The translations under genes and the position numbers were made by a program. A DNA stretch of 64,000 bases, taken from positions 96,091 through 160,090 of the forward strand of contig JAJDXQ010000011.1 in NCBI GenBank assembly GCA_022823185.1, written 5' to 3'. This DNA is from Caldilineaceae bacterium (lineage in GTDB: Bacteria; Chloroflexota; Anaerolineae; Caldilineales; Caldilineaceae). The notes beneath the pieces are model-generated. The model was not told the DNA's origin. It was given only the letters and a program-made list of their open reading frames with translations, and searched no databases. This document shows positions 8,657-17,210 of this stretch, in pieces (the stretch's first letter is position 1; each line of letters opens with the position of its first letter).

Positions 8657-9814
8657 TTACGTGATCGAATAGGGGTCTGCCGCATCCCTCAGTCCATCAC
8701 CAAGGAAATTGAACATGAGGACGGTTATGATGACAAACAGGGCCGGAATCAGCAGCCATGGGTGGAGCGCGACGTTGGCGATCATCTGGGAATCCTGCAG
8801 AAGCGTTCCCCAGCTGACCGCAGGCGGCTGGATGCCCAACCCGATAAAGCTCAGACTCGTTTCACCGATGATCATGCCGGGAACCGACAACGTGATGGCG
8901 ACGATAATGTAGCTTGCAAACAGCGGGAGAAGGTGCTTGGTGATGATGCGCCACTCACTTACACCGGAGACGCGGGCCGCGATCGTGAAGTCCTCTTCTC
9001 TCAACGAAAGCAGCCGGCCGCGCACCGTTCGGGCCAGCCCTGCCCAGCCCACGATCGAGAGGACGACGGTAATTGCGAAGTAGGTCTGGATCGAGTCCCA
9101 GTCCCGGGGAACGGCCGCGGCCAGCGCCATCCAAAGAGGGAGCTGAGGGATTGAGACGAGCAGGTCGATCAGCCTCTGAATGACCTCATCGACTATGCCG
9201 CCGAAATAGCCGGAGATGCCCCCGATGATCAGGCCAAAGACGAAGCTCAGAAAGACGCCGACCAGGCCGATTGTCAGCGAAATGCGTGTTCCGTGGATGA
9301 CACGGGAGAAGAGGTCTCGGCCAAGACGGTCGGTCCCGAAAAGAAAGATCTGACCCTCCTCATCCACTCCGAATAGGTGGAGATCGGTTTCGAACAAGCC
9401 CCACAACTCATAGGCATCGCCGCGTACAAACAGGCGGACCGGGTAGCGCTCCTCCTTCACCTCCTCGAAGACGCGGTTGTAACTCTCGTCCCGGCCGCCT
9501 TCCAGTCCATAGACAAAGGGGCCGACGAACTGACCTTCGTGAAAGAGATGGATCCTGGCAGGCGGGGCATAGACAAACCCCTTGAAGTCCCGGCTGGTTT
9601 CGTAGGGGGCGAGAAACTCGGCCAGCGCCGCCACAAGGTAGAGGAGGGCCAGCATGACCATTGAAGCCTGCGCCAGTCTGTGCCTTTTGAACCTGCGCCA
9701 GATCAGCTGCGACTGTGACGCGGTGTAGAGGTCCTGCTTCTCTCTGCTGGGCAGGTCTTCTCGCGGCGCGTCGCCCTCAAGCGGACCGGACTCGGGCCGG
9801 ACAGGCTCGTTCAT
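8657..9814 (-). CDS. oppC: ABC transporter permease, OppC/DppC-like
   Basis: Inner-membrane permease of 385 residues, longer than the usual 300 or so. A short acidic N-terminus is followed by a first membrane segment near residues 50-70 and an extracytoplasmic insertion of roughly 100 residues (DESYNRVFEEVKEERYPVRLF region). The BPD_transp_1 core follows, with the EAA-like loop 'AARVSGVSEWRIITKHLLP' that contacts the ATPases. The ATGA overlap with the oppB stop shows coupling. The insertion is the notable difference from textbook OppC and could contact the binding protein. Confidence 0.93.
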   Translation of the reverse strand: MNEPVRPESGPLEGDAPREDLPSREKQDLYTASQSQLIWRRFKRHRLAQASMVMLALLYLVAALAEFLAPYETSRDFKGFVYAPPARIHLFHEGQFVGPFVYGLEGGRDESYNRVFEEVKEERYPVRLFVRGDAYELWGLFETDLHLFGVDEEGQIFLFGTDRLGRDLFSRVIHGTRISLTIGLVGVFLSFVFGLIIGGISGYFGGIVDEVIQRLIDLLVSIPQLPLWMALAAAVPRDWDSIQTYFAITVVLSIVGWAGLARTVRGRLLSLREEDFTIAARVSGVSEWRIITKHLLPLFASYIIVAITLSVPGMIIGETSLSFIGLGIQPPAVSWGTLLQDSQMIANVALHPWLLIPALFVIITVLMFNFLGDGLRDAADPYSIT

Positions 9815-10812
9815 CAGGCCACCCCTTCGTAGCGAATGCGGGGATCAAGCCACACAAGCAGAATGTCGGAGACCAGCGTGCCGATGACGGTCAGAACGCT
9901 CAGGATGAATACGATGCTTCCGGCCAAAAACATGTCCTGGTTCAAGAGAGCCTGCAACAGGACCGGGCCGGTCGTGGGGATGTTCAAGACCATCGAGACC
10001 AGCACCTCCCCGGAAATGATGCCCGGCAGCATCCAGCCGATCGTGCTGAACACAGGGTTCATCGAGGTCCGCACCGGGTACTTCACCAGCAGGCGGGTCT
10101 CGGTCAGGCCTTTTGACCGCGCCGTGATCACATACTGCTTGTTCAGCTCATCCAGCATCATACCCCGCATCGTTCGCATCATTCCTGCCGTGTTTGCCAT
10201 GCCGATGATGACGATGGGGATCCAGATGTGCTGCAGCATATTCACGAACTTGGCCAAACTCCAGGGCGCGGCTTCAAACTCCTGAGAAAAAAGACCGATC
10301 GCGGAGATCCCGAATTGGACAAACGCGATCCAAAGGAAGATCAGCGCCAGCAAAAAACCGGGCGTCGCGACGCCGATGAACGAAACGAACGTCCAGAAAT
10401 AGTCGACCGGGGAGTATTGGTGCGTCGCCGAATAGACGCCGATTGGCACTGCCGTGATCCACACGAAGATCGCGGTGAGGACAGATACCAGCGCGGTCAA
10501 AGGGACGCGCGCCGCCAGTATCTCGCTGACCGACTTCACATAGGTGAACGAGGTGCCGAAGTTTCCCTTGAGCAGGATGTTGGAAATCCACAGCCAGTAC
10601 TGCTCGGGTAGAGACTTGTCCAACCCGTAAAGCTGGCGCAAGGCTTCCACCTGCTCTTCGGAGACCTGTGTGCCCGCAGAGCGCAGCCGCAGGACCTCCA
10701 TGTTGAGAATATCGCCGGGAGGCAACTGGATGAGGGCAAAGGAGATAATGGAGATGAGCAGAAGCAGCGGGACTAAGAGCAGAAGCCGTCTGCCAATGTA
10801 CTGAGTCAGCAT
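9814..10812 (-). CDS. oppB: ABC transporter permease, OppB/DppB-like
   Basis: Inner-membrane permease of 332 residues with the classic N-terminal helix (YIGRRLLLLVPLLLLISIISFALIQ pattern), further transmembrane segments and the coupling loop 'TARSKGLTETRLLVKYPVR'. It ends in the conserved 'LLVWLDPRIRYEG' tail of OppB proteins. It is separated from the binding-protein gene by 126 bp containing a strong hairpin, which probably tunes its level below that of the binding protein. Confidence 0.93.
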   Translation of the reverse strand: MLTQYIGRRLLLLVPLLLLISIISFALIQLPPGDILNMEVLRLRSAGTQVSEEQVEALRQLYGLDKSLPEQYWLWISNILLKGNFGTSFTYVKSVSEILAARVPLTALVSVLTAIFVWITAVPIGVYSATHQYSPVDYFWTFVSFIGVATPGFLLALIFLWIAFVQFGISAIGLFSQEFEAAPWSLAKFVNMLQHIWIPIVIIGMANTAGMMRTMRGMMLDELNKQYVITARSKGLTETRLLVKYPVRTSMNPVFSTIGWMLPGIISGEVLVSMVLNIPTTGPVLLQALLNQDMFLAGSIVFILSVLTVIGTLVSDILLVWLDPRIRYEGVA

Positions 10813-10893
10813 TGACGCTGATTCCTGTCAAAAACTGTTGGGGAGAAGGTTCGAGAGCCCTGTTACGTCTAAGCCCAGCGCTCTCGTTATGTC

Positions 10894-10921
10894 GGGGGGA
10901 GCGGGCCGCGCCCGCCCCCCC
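10894..10921 (-). terminator. GC-rich hairpin between binding protein and permease genes (attenuator/3' stabiliser)
   Basis: Two 6-bp GC stems (GGGGGG/CCCCCC and GCGGGC/GCCCGC) stack with one bulged A and a 3-nt loop. No T-run follows on the transcribed strand. Such intercistronic hairpins after substrate-binding-protein genes usually give partial termination or protect the upstream mRNA, raising binding protein over permease. The role is inferred from position. Confidence 0.55.
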
Positions 10922-10938
10922 TTGACCCGGAGCCTGAC

Positions 10939-12978
10939 TTAGCGTCGGGTCTCATCCTGCCAGTAGTAGAACTCTGCCTCATTGGCAGACTGAATCTGGA
11001 ATCCCAGCTTGGCCACGTTTCCAAGACCATCATTTACGATGAGAGGATTCTTCAGCGGGTCGGCTGCGGAGATCCAGAAGTGGTTGTCGCGGAAGATGGC
11101 GATCATCTCGCCCCAGATGCGCGCGTGGTCGGCCGCATTGGAGGTGGCGAAGAGCTCGGTCTGCAACGTTCGCAGATCCTTGTAGGCCTGCGGCGGCTCG
11201 ACGCCTACGATCAAGGGATCGGTCTCGTCTGGATTGTCGGCCACTTCCTTGCCTCCGGCCAGGTTCCAGTCGTACCATGCCATCCAGAGCGGAGCATAGT
11301 GGCGCTGCCACGCCTGGCCGATGTAGTCGCCGGATTCATGCCATGGCCAGCGGGGATAGTGCGCCCACCAGACCATCGCCTGCGTCTCATTGGCTGCGGC
11401 TTGGGTCAGGAACAGATTCTGTTCCAGCTGCTTGACAGTTGTGCAGATTCCAATGTCGTTCCAGTTCTTCGCTACGATCTCGGCCGTCGGCAGTGATTCG
11501 CCCGTAAACGGCGTGAAGTTGAACTGAATTTCAATTGGCAGGCCGCCCGGGGTAAGACGGCAACCGTCGTCATTGCGCTGGTCCAGGCCCAGGGAATCGA
11601 GAATGGCCTCCGCCTGGGCAACGTCTGTCGTCGGGTCCATTGTTTGCGGGAGCTCGGCCAAGTCGGAGTAGACCGCGTCGATGATCGTGTCGCGGTCTAC
11701 AGCGAAGGAGAGCGCCTTGCGAAATTCAACGTCGTTGATGACCTCCTGCCAGGCCTCATCGTCGTACGTCATATTCAGGTAGATTTCGCCAAGCGAGGCA
11801 TGCATGTCGAGAATCACAACCTCATAGCCCTGTTCCTCAGCGTTCTGAATGTAGAGCGCCATGTCGGCGGCGTTGACGCCGCGGCGGGCCATGTCCACCT
11901 CGCCAGCGATGATCTTCAGCGTAGCCGCGTTGACATCAGGAACAATCGAGATCTCGAGGCGGTCGATATAGGGAAGCTGCTGACCCCACTCATCCACCTT
12001 GAAATAGTAGGGGTTGCGCTCCATGACGGCCAGGGTCTCGCCCATCTCCGTCAGGACGTAAGGGCCAAGCGAGGGCAGACCTGTCTCATGCTGACGATTT
12101 GTGCTGCCGTAGATGCCGAACAGCCGGTTCCACTCACCGGCCTCGAAGCCGTGCTGGTCGAGCAAAGCGGCCAGCTCGTCCGGATCAGCGAAATCTCCGT
12201 GGATCTTCTTCAGATAGTCGCTGTCGATGAAGCGGTGGGGGCCGCTCCCGTACGTGAACAGACCGGGCCAACCGCCGTACGGCTGGTCATAGGAGATCTT
12301 GAACGTATAGCGATCGATTACCTCCAACGTGCCCACGTTTCCTGTCGGAGAGTTGCCCGCACGCCACGTCGTGCCAATCACCGGCGTAAGCGTCTCGTTG
12401 TGCAGGATATGGTCCCAGAAGAACTGGACGTCTTCCGTGTCGAAATCGGCGCCGTTCGAGAACTTCATGCCCTTCCGCATGTGGAAGGTGAACTCCTGAT
12501 CGTCGTCGCTGATCTCCAGTTCGAAAATGTTGCCTGACATCGTCGCGAAGTCGTGCGCGATATCCTCAGTTTCCACCCATGGCTCGTTGGAAATCCAGCC
12601 GGCGTCATGACCGATCGACCCAGCGTCAAAGTCCACCAATCTCAGGGTGCCGCCGTACTCGCCGCGTTCCATCACGGCCTGCCAGTCAGGAATGCGATTA
12701 TTGCCGACTGCTGGATTGACGGGGAGGCGCTCATCAACAGGCGGCAGTTCACCCGCCTCGACCATTGCCGCCAGCATCGGCGCTTCACAGAAGCTCATTC
12801 CCGCGGCCTGGGCCTCGAGGCAACTCTCATAGGTGGAGGAAGGCATCGCCTCTTCAGACGTGTCCGCGGCCGCGGGGACGTCTGCGGCGGCCTCCTCCGC
12901 GTCTGGCTGCCCCGCGCATGCAGAAAGCAAGGCGACCGCGGCGATCGCGACGAGCAGATAAATAAGCGTTTTCCTCAT
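10939..12978 (-). CDS. Substrate-binding lipoprotein of ABC importer (SBP family 5)
   Basis: Extracytoplasmic receptor of 679 residues. The Sec/lipoprotein signal (KTLIYLLVAIAAVALLSAC) places the lipidated cysteine at residue 21, followed by an acidic Ala-rich tether. The mature part has the SBP_bac_5 features: 'EFTFHMRKGMKFSNGADFDTEDVQFFWDHI', 'YDQPYGGW', and later 'ALSFAVDRDTI'. It shares the 'EAPMLAAMVEAGELPPVDERLP' segment with the binding protein at 55,334. It is the first gene of the operon, behind a consensus-like promoter. The ligand is unknown; family members bind peptides, oligosaccharides, opines or nickel chelates. Confidence 0.93.
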   Translation of the reverse strand: MRKTLIYLLVAIAAVALLSACAGQPDAEEAAADVPAAADTSEEAMPSSTYESCLEAQAAGMSFCEAPMLAAMVEAGELPPVDERLPVNPAVGNNRIPDWQAVMERGEYGGTLRLVDFDAGSIGHDAGWISNEPWVETEDIAHDFATMSGNIFELEISDDDQEFTFHMRKGMKFSNGADFDTEDVQFFWDHILHNETLTPVIGTTWRAGNSPTGNVGTLEVIDRYTFKISYDQPYGGWPGLFTYGSGPHRFIDSDYLKKIHGDFADPDELAALLDQHGFEAGEWNRLFGIYGSTNRQHETGLPSLGPYVLTEMGETLAVMERNPYYFKVDEWGQQLPYIDRLEISIVPDVNAATLKIIAGEVDMARRGVNAADMALYIQNAEEQGYEVVILDMHASLGEIYLNMTYDDEAWQEVINDVEFRKALSFAVDRDTIIDAVYSDLAELPQTMDPTTDVAQAEAILDSLGLDQRNDDGCRLTPGGLPIEIQFNFTPFTGESLPTAEIVAKNWNDIGICTTVKQLEQNLFLTQAAANETQAMVWWAHYPRWPWHESGDYIGQAWQRHYAPLWMAWYDWNLAGGKEVADNPDETDPLIVGVEPPQAYKDLRTLQTELFATSNAADHARIWGEMIAIFRDNHFWISAADPLKNPLIVNDGLGNVAKLGFQIQSANEAEFYYWQDETRR

Positions 12979-13185
12979 CGTATTACTCCTTTGGTCTCGT
13001 TCTGTGGAAGGGAAACTGCTCTATTCCTGCCATTCAGTTTGGATTCGAATCGTCCTCCTTCGTTGGGCGTAAACCGGTTGCGAGAACCCCCATTTGGCTT
13101 TCCCCTGCCGCTCCCCGGTCACGCGCAAATGGGAGGCCGGCAGATTGCGCGTGAATAATACGCGCAACTTGTGTAAAATGCAAAC

Positions 13186-13214
13186 ATCTTAATTCCATCA
13201 GGTCGGGTTGTCAA
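13186..13214 (-). promoter_or_regulatory. Sigma-70-like promoter for the transport/catabolic operon
   Basis: Reading on the minus strand, TTGACA (13,209-13,214) is separated by exactly 17 bp from TAAGAT (13,186-13,191). The predicted start near 13,179 leaves a leader of about 200 nt before the binding-protein ATG. The -35 is a perfect consensus and the -10 matches 4 of 6. Confidence 0.55.
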
Positions 13215-13250
13215 CCTCCAGAAAAATGGGATAATACAAAAAGGAGCAAG

Positions 13251-13421
13251 ATGATCTTTCCTCCTGAAACTGTGGTTCTGGTTTGCAAAGAACGACTTCC
13301 GCGCCTGGACGTTTGTGCTGCGGTTGCGACCGTTTTGTCATCGACCTTACTGGGCTCAAAAGGGCCGCCGCGCACCTTCGCCTCAGCGCGAACCTGTCGT
13401 GAACTGGAATCCGTGGTATAG
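13251..13421 (+). CDS. Possible 56-residue ORF, doubtful
   Basis: ATG at 13,251 preceded by AAAAGGAG (four-base spacing) and by a TATA-like GATAATAC. It encodes MIFPPETVVLVCKERLP..., ending at TAG 13,419-13,421. No family is recognised and the composition is unremarkable. It may be a genuine small protein or chance; the ribosome-binding site is the only positive evidence. Confidence 0.2.
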   Translation: MIFPPETVVLVCKERLPRLDVCAAVATVLSSTLLGSKGPPRTFASARTCRELESVV

Positions 13422-13465
13422 TTTCTGCGGAATGATGAAGTTAGGTGTATGGAAGGGAGTCCCGC

Positions 13466-13951
13466 GTGCCAGTTCTGGTCACGATAATCCTGTTTGCCTG
13501 CGCGATAGGAATCGCGCTCGCCCTCATTGCCCTCTCGATCCAGAGGGTCAGCGCACGCGTGATTGAATCGTATAAGGAAAGGTTGGATGACGCCAACACG
13601 ATCATGAATCAGGGCTCTCCGCCTGAATCATGGGTCGAACCGTTTCGGGCGCAAATGCGGGGCGCCGAATCCGGGGATAGCTCTTCTGTCGGAAACGCGA
13701 TGTTTGCCTTCCGGAGAAACCGGGAGGCATCAGCCGAGCAGATAGGTGAACAGGCCCGCAAGCAGTGCCTGAAAAGGCTCAAGGCCCTGACGTCATTCAT
13801 GGAAAAAGGAAATTTCTACGACGAGGAGCGAACCAAAAAGACCGTTGTAAGGACGCTCCGCGAGGAATATGACAGATGGGCTTCCTGCCACTGGTCGGAA
13901 CTCCTGGAAAGCAAGATCGGGGACAGCGCTGAGGAGTCGGATATCGCTTAG
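13466..13951 (+). CDS. Small single-pass membrane protein, unknown function
   Basis: A 161-residue protein. I chose the GTG at 13,466 because GGAAGGGAG ends six bases before it and translation then begins directly with a hydrophobic anchor (PVLVTIILFACAIGIALALIALSI, residues 2-25). A GTG at 13,445 in the same frame would place the Shine-Dalgarno inside the gene. After the anchor the protein is charged and helical (ESYKERLDDANTI..., EEYDRWASCHWSELLESKIG), with two conserved-looking cysteines. The topology suggests a short anchor with a coiled-coil-like domain. No function can be assigned. It is the only plus-strand gene in a 39-kb stretch. Confidence 0.7.
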   Translation: MPVLVTIILFACAIGIALALIALSIQRVSARVIESYKERLDDANTIMNQGSPPESWVEPFRAQMRGAESGDSSSVGNAMFAFRRNREASAEQIGEQARKQCLKRLKALTSFMEKGNFYDEERTKKTVVRTLREEYDRWASCHWSELLESKIGDSAEESDIA

Positions 13952-13986
13952 GTCGGGCCGGTTGATGAGAGGGAAGAACGTCCGCT

Positions 13987-16791
13987 TCAGGCCGCAGTGA
14001 TCTCTACGGCAACAGCGTCCTTGGATTCAGTTTCGATTTCGGTTCGAAGCCAAGCGGACCCGTCCGATTCTACGCTCCCGCCTGGCTTGCCATCCACCCG
14101 CACATCGTATCGCCCCGGCTTCAGCCCGCTCAGGCTCAGTTCTGTTTTGTGATGGTCGCCAGTCCTGTTCTCCAACTGAAACGCGATCCTTCCGGGGGCG
14201 TCCGCGGAATCTGCCCACTCGCTGTGACCGTACTCCACTGTGATTGGTTGCCCTTCGGCAAAGCCGTCGCGATCGAGCAGGAAGTGGAGGCGCCCGCGCC
14301 CTCCCACGAGGTGAAGCCTCTGGCGGAGGCCGTCCTGCGGCAGGACTTCAAAGCCTCTGTCCATTACCTTGAGTTGACCGCCATAGGCAAACCAGCCGAA
14401 GATCGGGTCGTCGGCGACAATCGTAGCTGCTGTGCGCAGCGCGGCGCCGTATCCCAATTCGATTTCGCCGTCATACGGCCAGCTCCCTCTCCCGTTATCC
14501 TGCCTGATCCACATGCCGCTGTACTTCTCCGGGGTGATTGCCCAGCCTGACGCGCCGTCGTTTTCTTCGCCAGGATACCAGAACCCGTAGCCGGACTCCT
14601 CTGTCCCGGTATTCATCAAGCACCAGGAACTCAGAAACGAGGCATAGCCCAGTCTGAGGTATGGAAAGGGATCGTCCGCGAAATACAGCGCGAAGTCGAC
14701 GATGGCCCAGCCGCCCAGCTGCGACATGTAACTCAGGCCGTAGCGGGACGAGTCTCCGCCGCGATTGTCGCCCCCCAACAGCGTGTAGGACGGCTCCAGC
14801 CATCCCCGCAGCGCGATATTGGCATCGAGTTGCTTGCCCAGAAACGCCTCGAAATCGGCCCTGCGCACCTCTGGATGCTCATACCATCTGTCGCTGTACT
14901 TGTCGTGCCACTGCCGCGTATCCGGCTCTAGCTGCCGGGTCAGGCCGTACCTAGCCACAGCATGTGAGGTCTCGAAGGCGGTGGTGTCAAAGGGGTATTC
15001 GGAGTCAAAGGGATAGGGGTCGTCGTACACGAAGTACTTGACCTTCTTTTCCCATTCGCCGCGCAGCCAATCGGCCCGCTCCTGCCATCCTTCCGCTTCC
15101 AGGGCGTCGATCAGGTCTACGATGAGCATCTCATTGTATAAACCCAGCCGGTAGGCCCAGTACCCCCGGGCCCCGTGGGGAAGATCGTCGAGACCGGCCA
15201 GAAGGAAGTGGGCCTCTGCCGTCCCAAACGCCCTTTCGAGGTAGCCATCGCCGTCCAGGTATCTCGTGGAACCGGGGTAGAGCCTGGCGATCTGATACAT
15301 GTGAAAATAGAGCATGATGACGTGGGGATAGTCATAACTGCGCCAGAAATGTTCCAACCCTTCCCCATTTGAGCCAAAACCATGTTCACTGTGCCGGTTC
15401 TCGTACCAGTTGGGAACGCCGAATATGAAGTACGGGTACGGCGCCTCCTCATCGGTGCGCTGCAAGCCTCCCCAGACGAACTTCTCGATATAGTATTCGA
15501 CGGCTTCGATTTCGCTCTGAACGGGAAAATGCACGTTCTTGGCCGCGATGAACGGCGCCTTCGGCAGGGCAGTGTCGTCGCACGCTAACGTGTATCCATA
15601 CCAGCCGTCGAAGCCGCCAGTGTTATCCGGCCCCCGCAGGACAGCCTCGCGCATATCCCATACCGAGAACAGTCCTTCGTACCATTTCCCGGTATCGCGG
15701 TGTTGCTGCTTGTCCACCAGGAAGGCGGTTCTTTTCTTGATCAGGGTCTCCAGCGGCTCGGTGACGAAGAATTCAAGATTCATATAGCCGCCGTCGCCAA
15801 ACCGCACTGTCAAGAGGTTCTCGCCCAGCCGCTCAAATTGGACCCGGTAACTTCGTGTATCCTCTTCCGGTTCGCCCACAAGATCCACGATGGTCTGTTC
15901 AGGAAACTCCGAAGATATCTCGTAGCCCTTATGCCGCGTACGAAGCGAGAATGTTGCGCTCAGATCGACGGGCACAGTCATGCCCGGCACGACATGAACG
16001 TCGAACAGGCCGTGTTGGTAAAGCGCATCGCGTACGCCGTCGTAGTCATCTGCCCACATCAGGCGGAAGCCGTATACGACGCGATCGCCTTCAGAGCCGC
16101 GGGGTTTGAGCGTAGTGCTTGTATGGGGCTGGCGCCAGCTGCCGCGCGTTTCGTTCCCTCCGCTCACGGCGGAGTGGATATAAACGCGGTAGGGGACGCT
16201 GGTAGTCGACGGGTGCGGATCGATCTCCTCGTAGTACTCAAGTTTCGTTCCAGCAAGCGGCGCCATCACCAGGTATGGACCGACGCCGTTGGGGCGCTGC
16301 CAGAACAGGAACGAGCCGTGCCCGGAGATGAAGCTGTGCCGGGCAACCACCTGCGTGTAATTTGCCAGGTTGTCGCGCACGAACCGCTTGTTGAAGGGCA
16401 ACGGCAAGCCAATGTCACCGAATTCCAGGGGCTGCTCGGTCTCGTTGCGGAACGCCAATGTCCATATGACGTCGCGGCCTTCCAACCTGAACTCTTCTGT
16501 CAGCCCGATGCCGCGCAGGCCGTGCAGCAACTGGGCGTTTCCGCTGTATACGAAGGCGCGCGACCCGCTGCCGCGCTCTTCAACAGTTCGGATGTCCCCT
16601 GAGGCAAAGGTAGTCGCAGATCTCCACTCGCCGTTTCCGCTGCGAGTCGCAATCAGAACCTCACCGAGCGTTTCGCCGGGCGCAATATATTCGGTGTCGT
16701 AGGCATCGTCTTTCAGCTTCAGACTGCTGATGCCGCCGCGGTTGTATTCCAACAGAAACGTTCGTTCCGTCTGTCCTGAACCTACTGACAT
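13987..16791 (-). CDS. Large putative carbohydrate-active protein (DUF5695-like)
   Basis: A 934-residue protein without an evident signal peptide. Its beginning (FLLEYNRGGISSLKLKDDAYDTEYI) resembles the N-terminal beta-sandwich of DUF5695-type proteins and glycoside-hydrolase-like (alpha/alpha)6 enzymes. The middle carries many Trp/Tyr/Asp-rich stretches typical of sugar-binding barrels (GYWAYRLGLYNEMLIVDLIDALEAEGW, SSRYGLSYMSQLGGWAIVDFALYFADDP). The C-terminus is a small beta-sandwich (ELSLSGLKPGRYDVRVDG). I take the ATG at 16,791 (GAGG nine bases upstream) rather than the upstream TTG. The family call is from memory and tentative. Its neighbours are an SDR, an enolase-superfamily enzyme and a GH4 enzyme, all sugar-related. 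Confidence 0.6.
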   Translation of the reverse strand: MSVGSGQTERTFLLEYNRGGISSLKLKDDAYDTEYIAPGETLGEVLIATRSGNGEWRSATTFASGDIRTVEERGSGSRAFVYSGNAQLLHGLRGIGLTEEFRLEGRDVIWTLAFRNETEQPLEFGDIGLPLPFNKRFVRDNLANYTQVVARHSFISGHGSFLFWQRPNGVGPYLVMAPLAGTKLEYYEEIDPHPSTTSVPYRVYIHSAVSGGNETRGSWRQPHTSTTLKPRGSEGDRVVYGFRLMWADDYDGVRDALYQHGLFDVHVVPGMTVPVDLSATFSLRTRHKGYEISSEFPEQTIVDLVGEPEEDTRSYRVQFERLGENLLTVRFGDGGYMNLEFFVTEPLETLIKKRTAFLVDKQQHRDTGKWYEGLFSVWDMREAVLRGPDNTGGFDGWYGYTLACDDTALPKAPFIAAKNVHFPVQSEIEAVEYYIEKFVWGGLQRTDEEAPYPYFIFGVPNWYENRHSEHGFGSNGEGLEHFWRSYDYPHVIMLYFHMYQIARLYPGSTRYLDGDGYLERAFGTAEAHFLLAGLDDLPHGARGYWAYRLGLYNEMLIVDLIDALEAEGWQERADWLRGEWEKKVKYFVYDDPYPFDSEYPFDTTAFETSHAVARYGLTRQLEPDTRQWHDKYSDRWYEHPEVRRADFEAFLGKQLDANIALRGWLEPSYTLLGGDNRGGDSSRYGLSYMSQLGGWAIVDFALYFADDPFPYLRLGYASFLSSWCLMNTGTEESGYGFWYPGEENDGASGWAITPEKYSGMWIRQDNGRGSWPYDGEIELGYGAALRTAATIVADDPIFGWFAYGGQLKVMDRGFEVLPQDGLRQRLHLVGGRGRLHFLLDRDGFAEGQPITVEYGHSEWADSADAPGRIAFQLENRTGDHHKTELSLSGLKPGRYDVRVDGKPGGSVESDGSAWLRTEIETESKDAVAVEITAA

Positions 16792-17210
16792 TGCATTGTG
16801 CCTCGGACTGCTTCCCAATCCTGCCCTACGGAGGAGTGGGTCGGAGGAATTCCTTAAGGGGAGGTGACAGAAGACGGGGCAACGCCTGTGCCATCACCGT
16901 TTCGCGAACCTGATCGTAGCGGGCAAAGGTGTATCTACTTCCTTACTCCTTGCCTTTGGGACGGTCCCACGCAGCCACTCTCCCTCCCCAACCTTCACTG
17001 CCCCCGTCAGAAGGGTCCCTACCACTCGCCACTGCAGTCACTGACCCCTGACCACCGACCACTGCAGTTCTGACCAACGCGCTTCAAGACTGCTGCACGC
17101 TCATTTTTCCCGTCCCATTACAGCGACGGAAACCCGCACGCAGGAACTGTCGTTGTCATATCGAGAAGGTTCCTGCCCCGGTTTCTGTCGCCGATGGCTG
17201 TTGCAGGGCC
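16792..17210. other. Intergenic region with inverted repeat
   Basis: These 419 bp carry no convincing gene. An 8-bp inverted repeat (GCAGGAAC 17,140-17,147 and GTTCCTGC 17,169-17,176) lies about 35 bp downstream of the SDR stop on the minus strand and may end or trim that transcript; no T-run follows. A 'CACCGACCACTGCA' word near 17,051 recurs at about 21,005. Confidence 0.4.

Larger units (their letters stand above)
12979..13465. other. Divergent intergenic region with promoter and possible small ORF
   Basis: This 487-bp region separates the minus-strand transport operon from the plus-strand gene at 13,466. It contains the TTGACA/TAAGAT promoter for the operon (13,186-13,214, minus strand) and an approximately 200-nt leader. 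A possible 56-codon plus-strand ORF lies at 13,251-13,421, and a TATAGT box at 13,416 could serve the gene at 13,466. No clear riboswitch fold was recognised in the leader. Confidence 0.5.
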
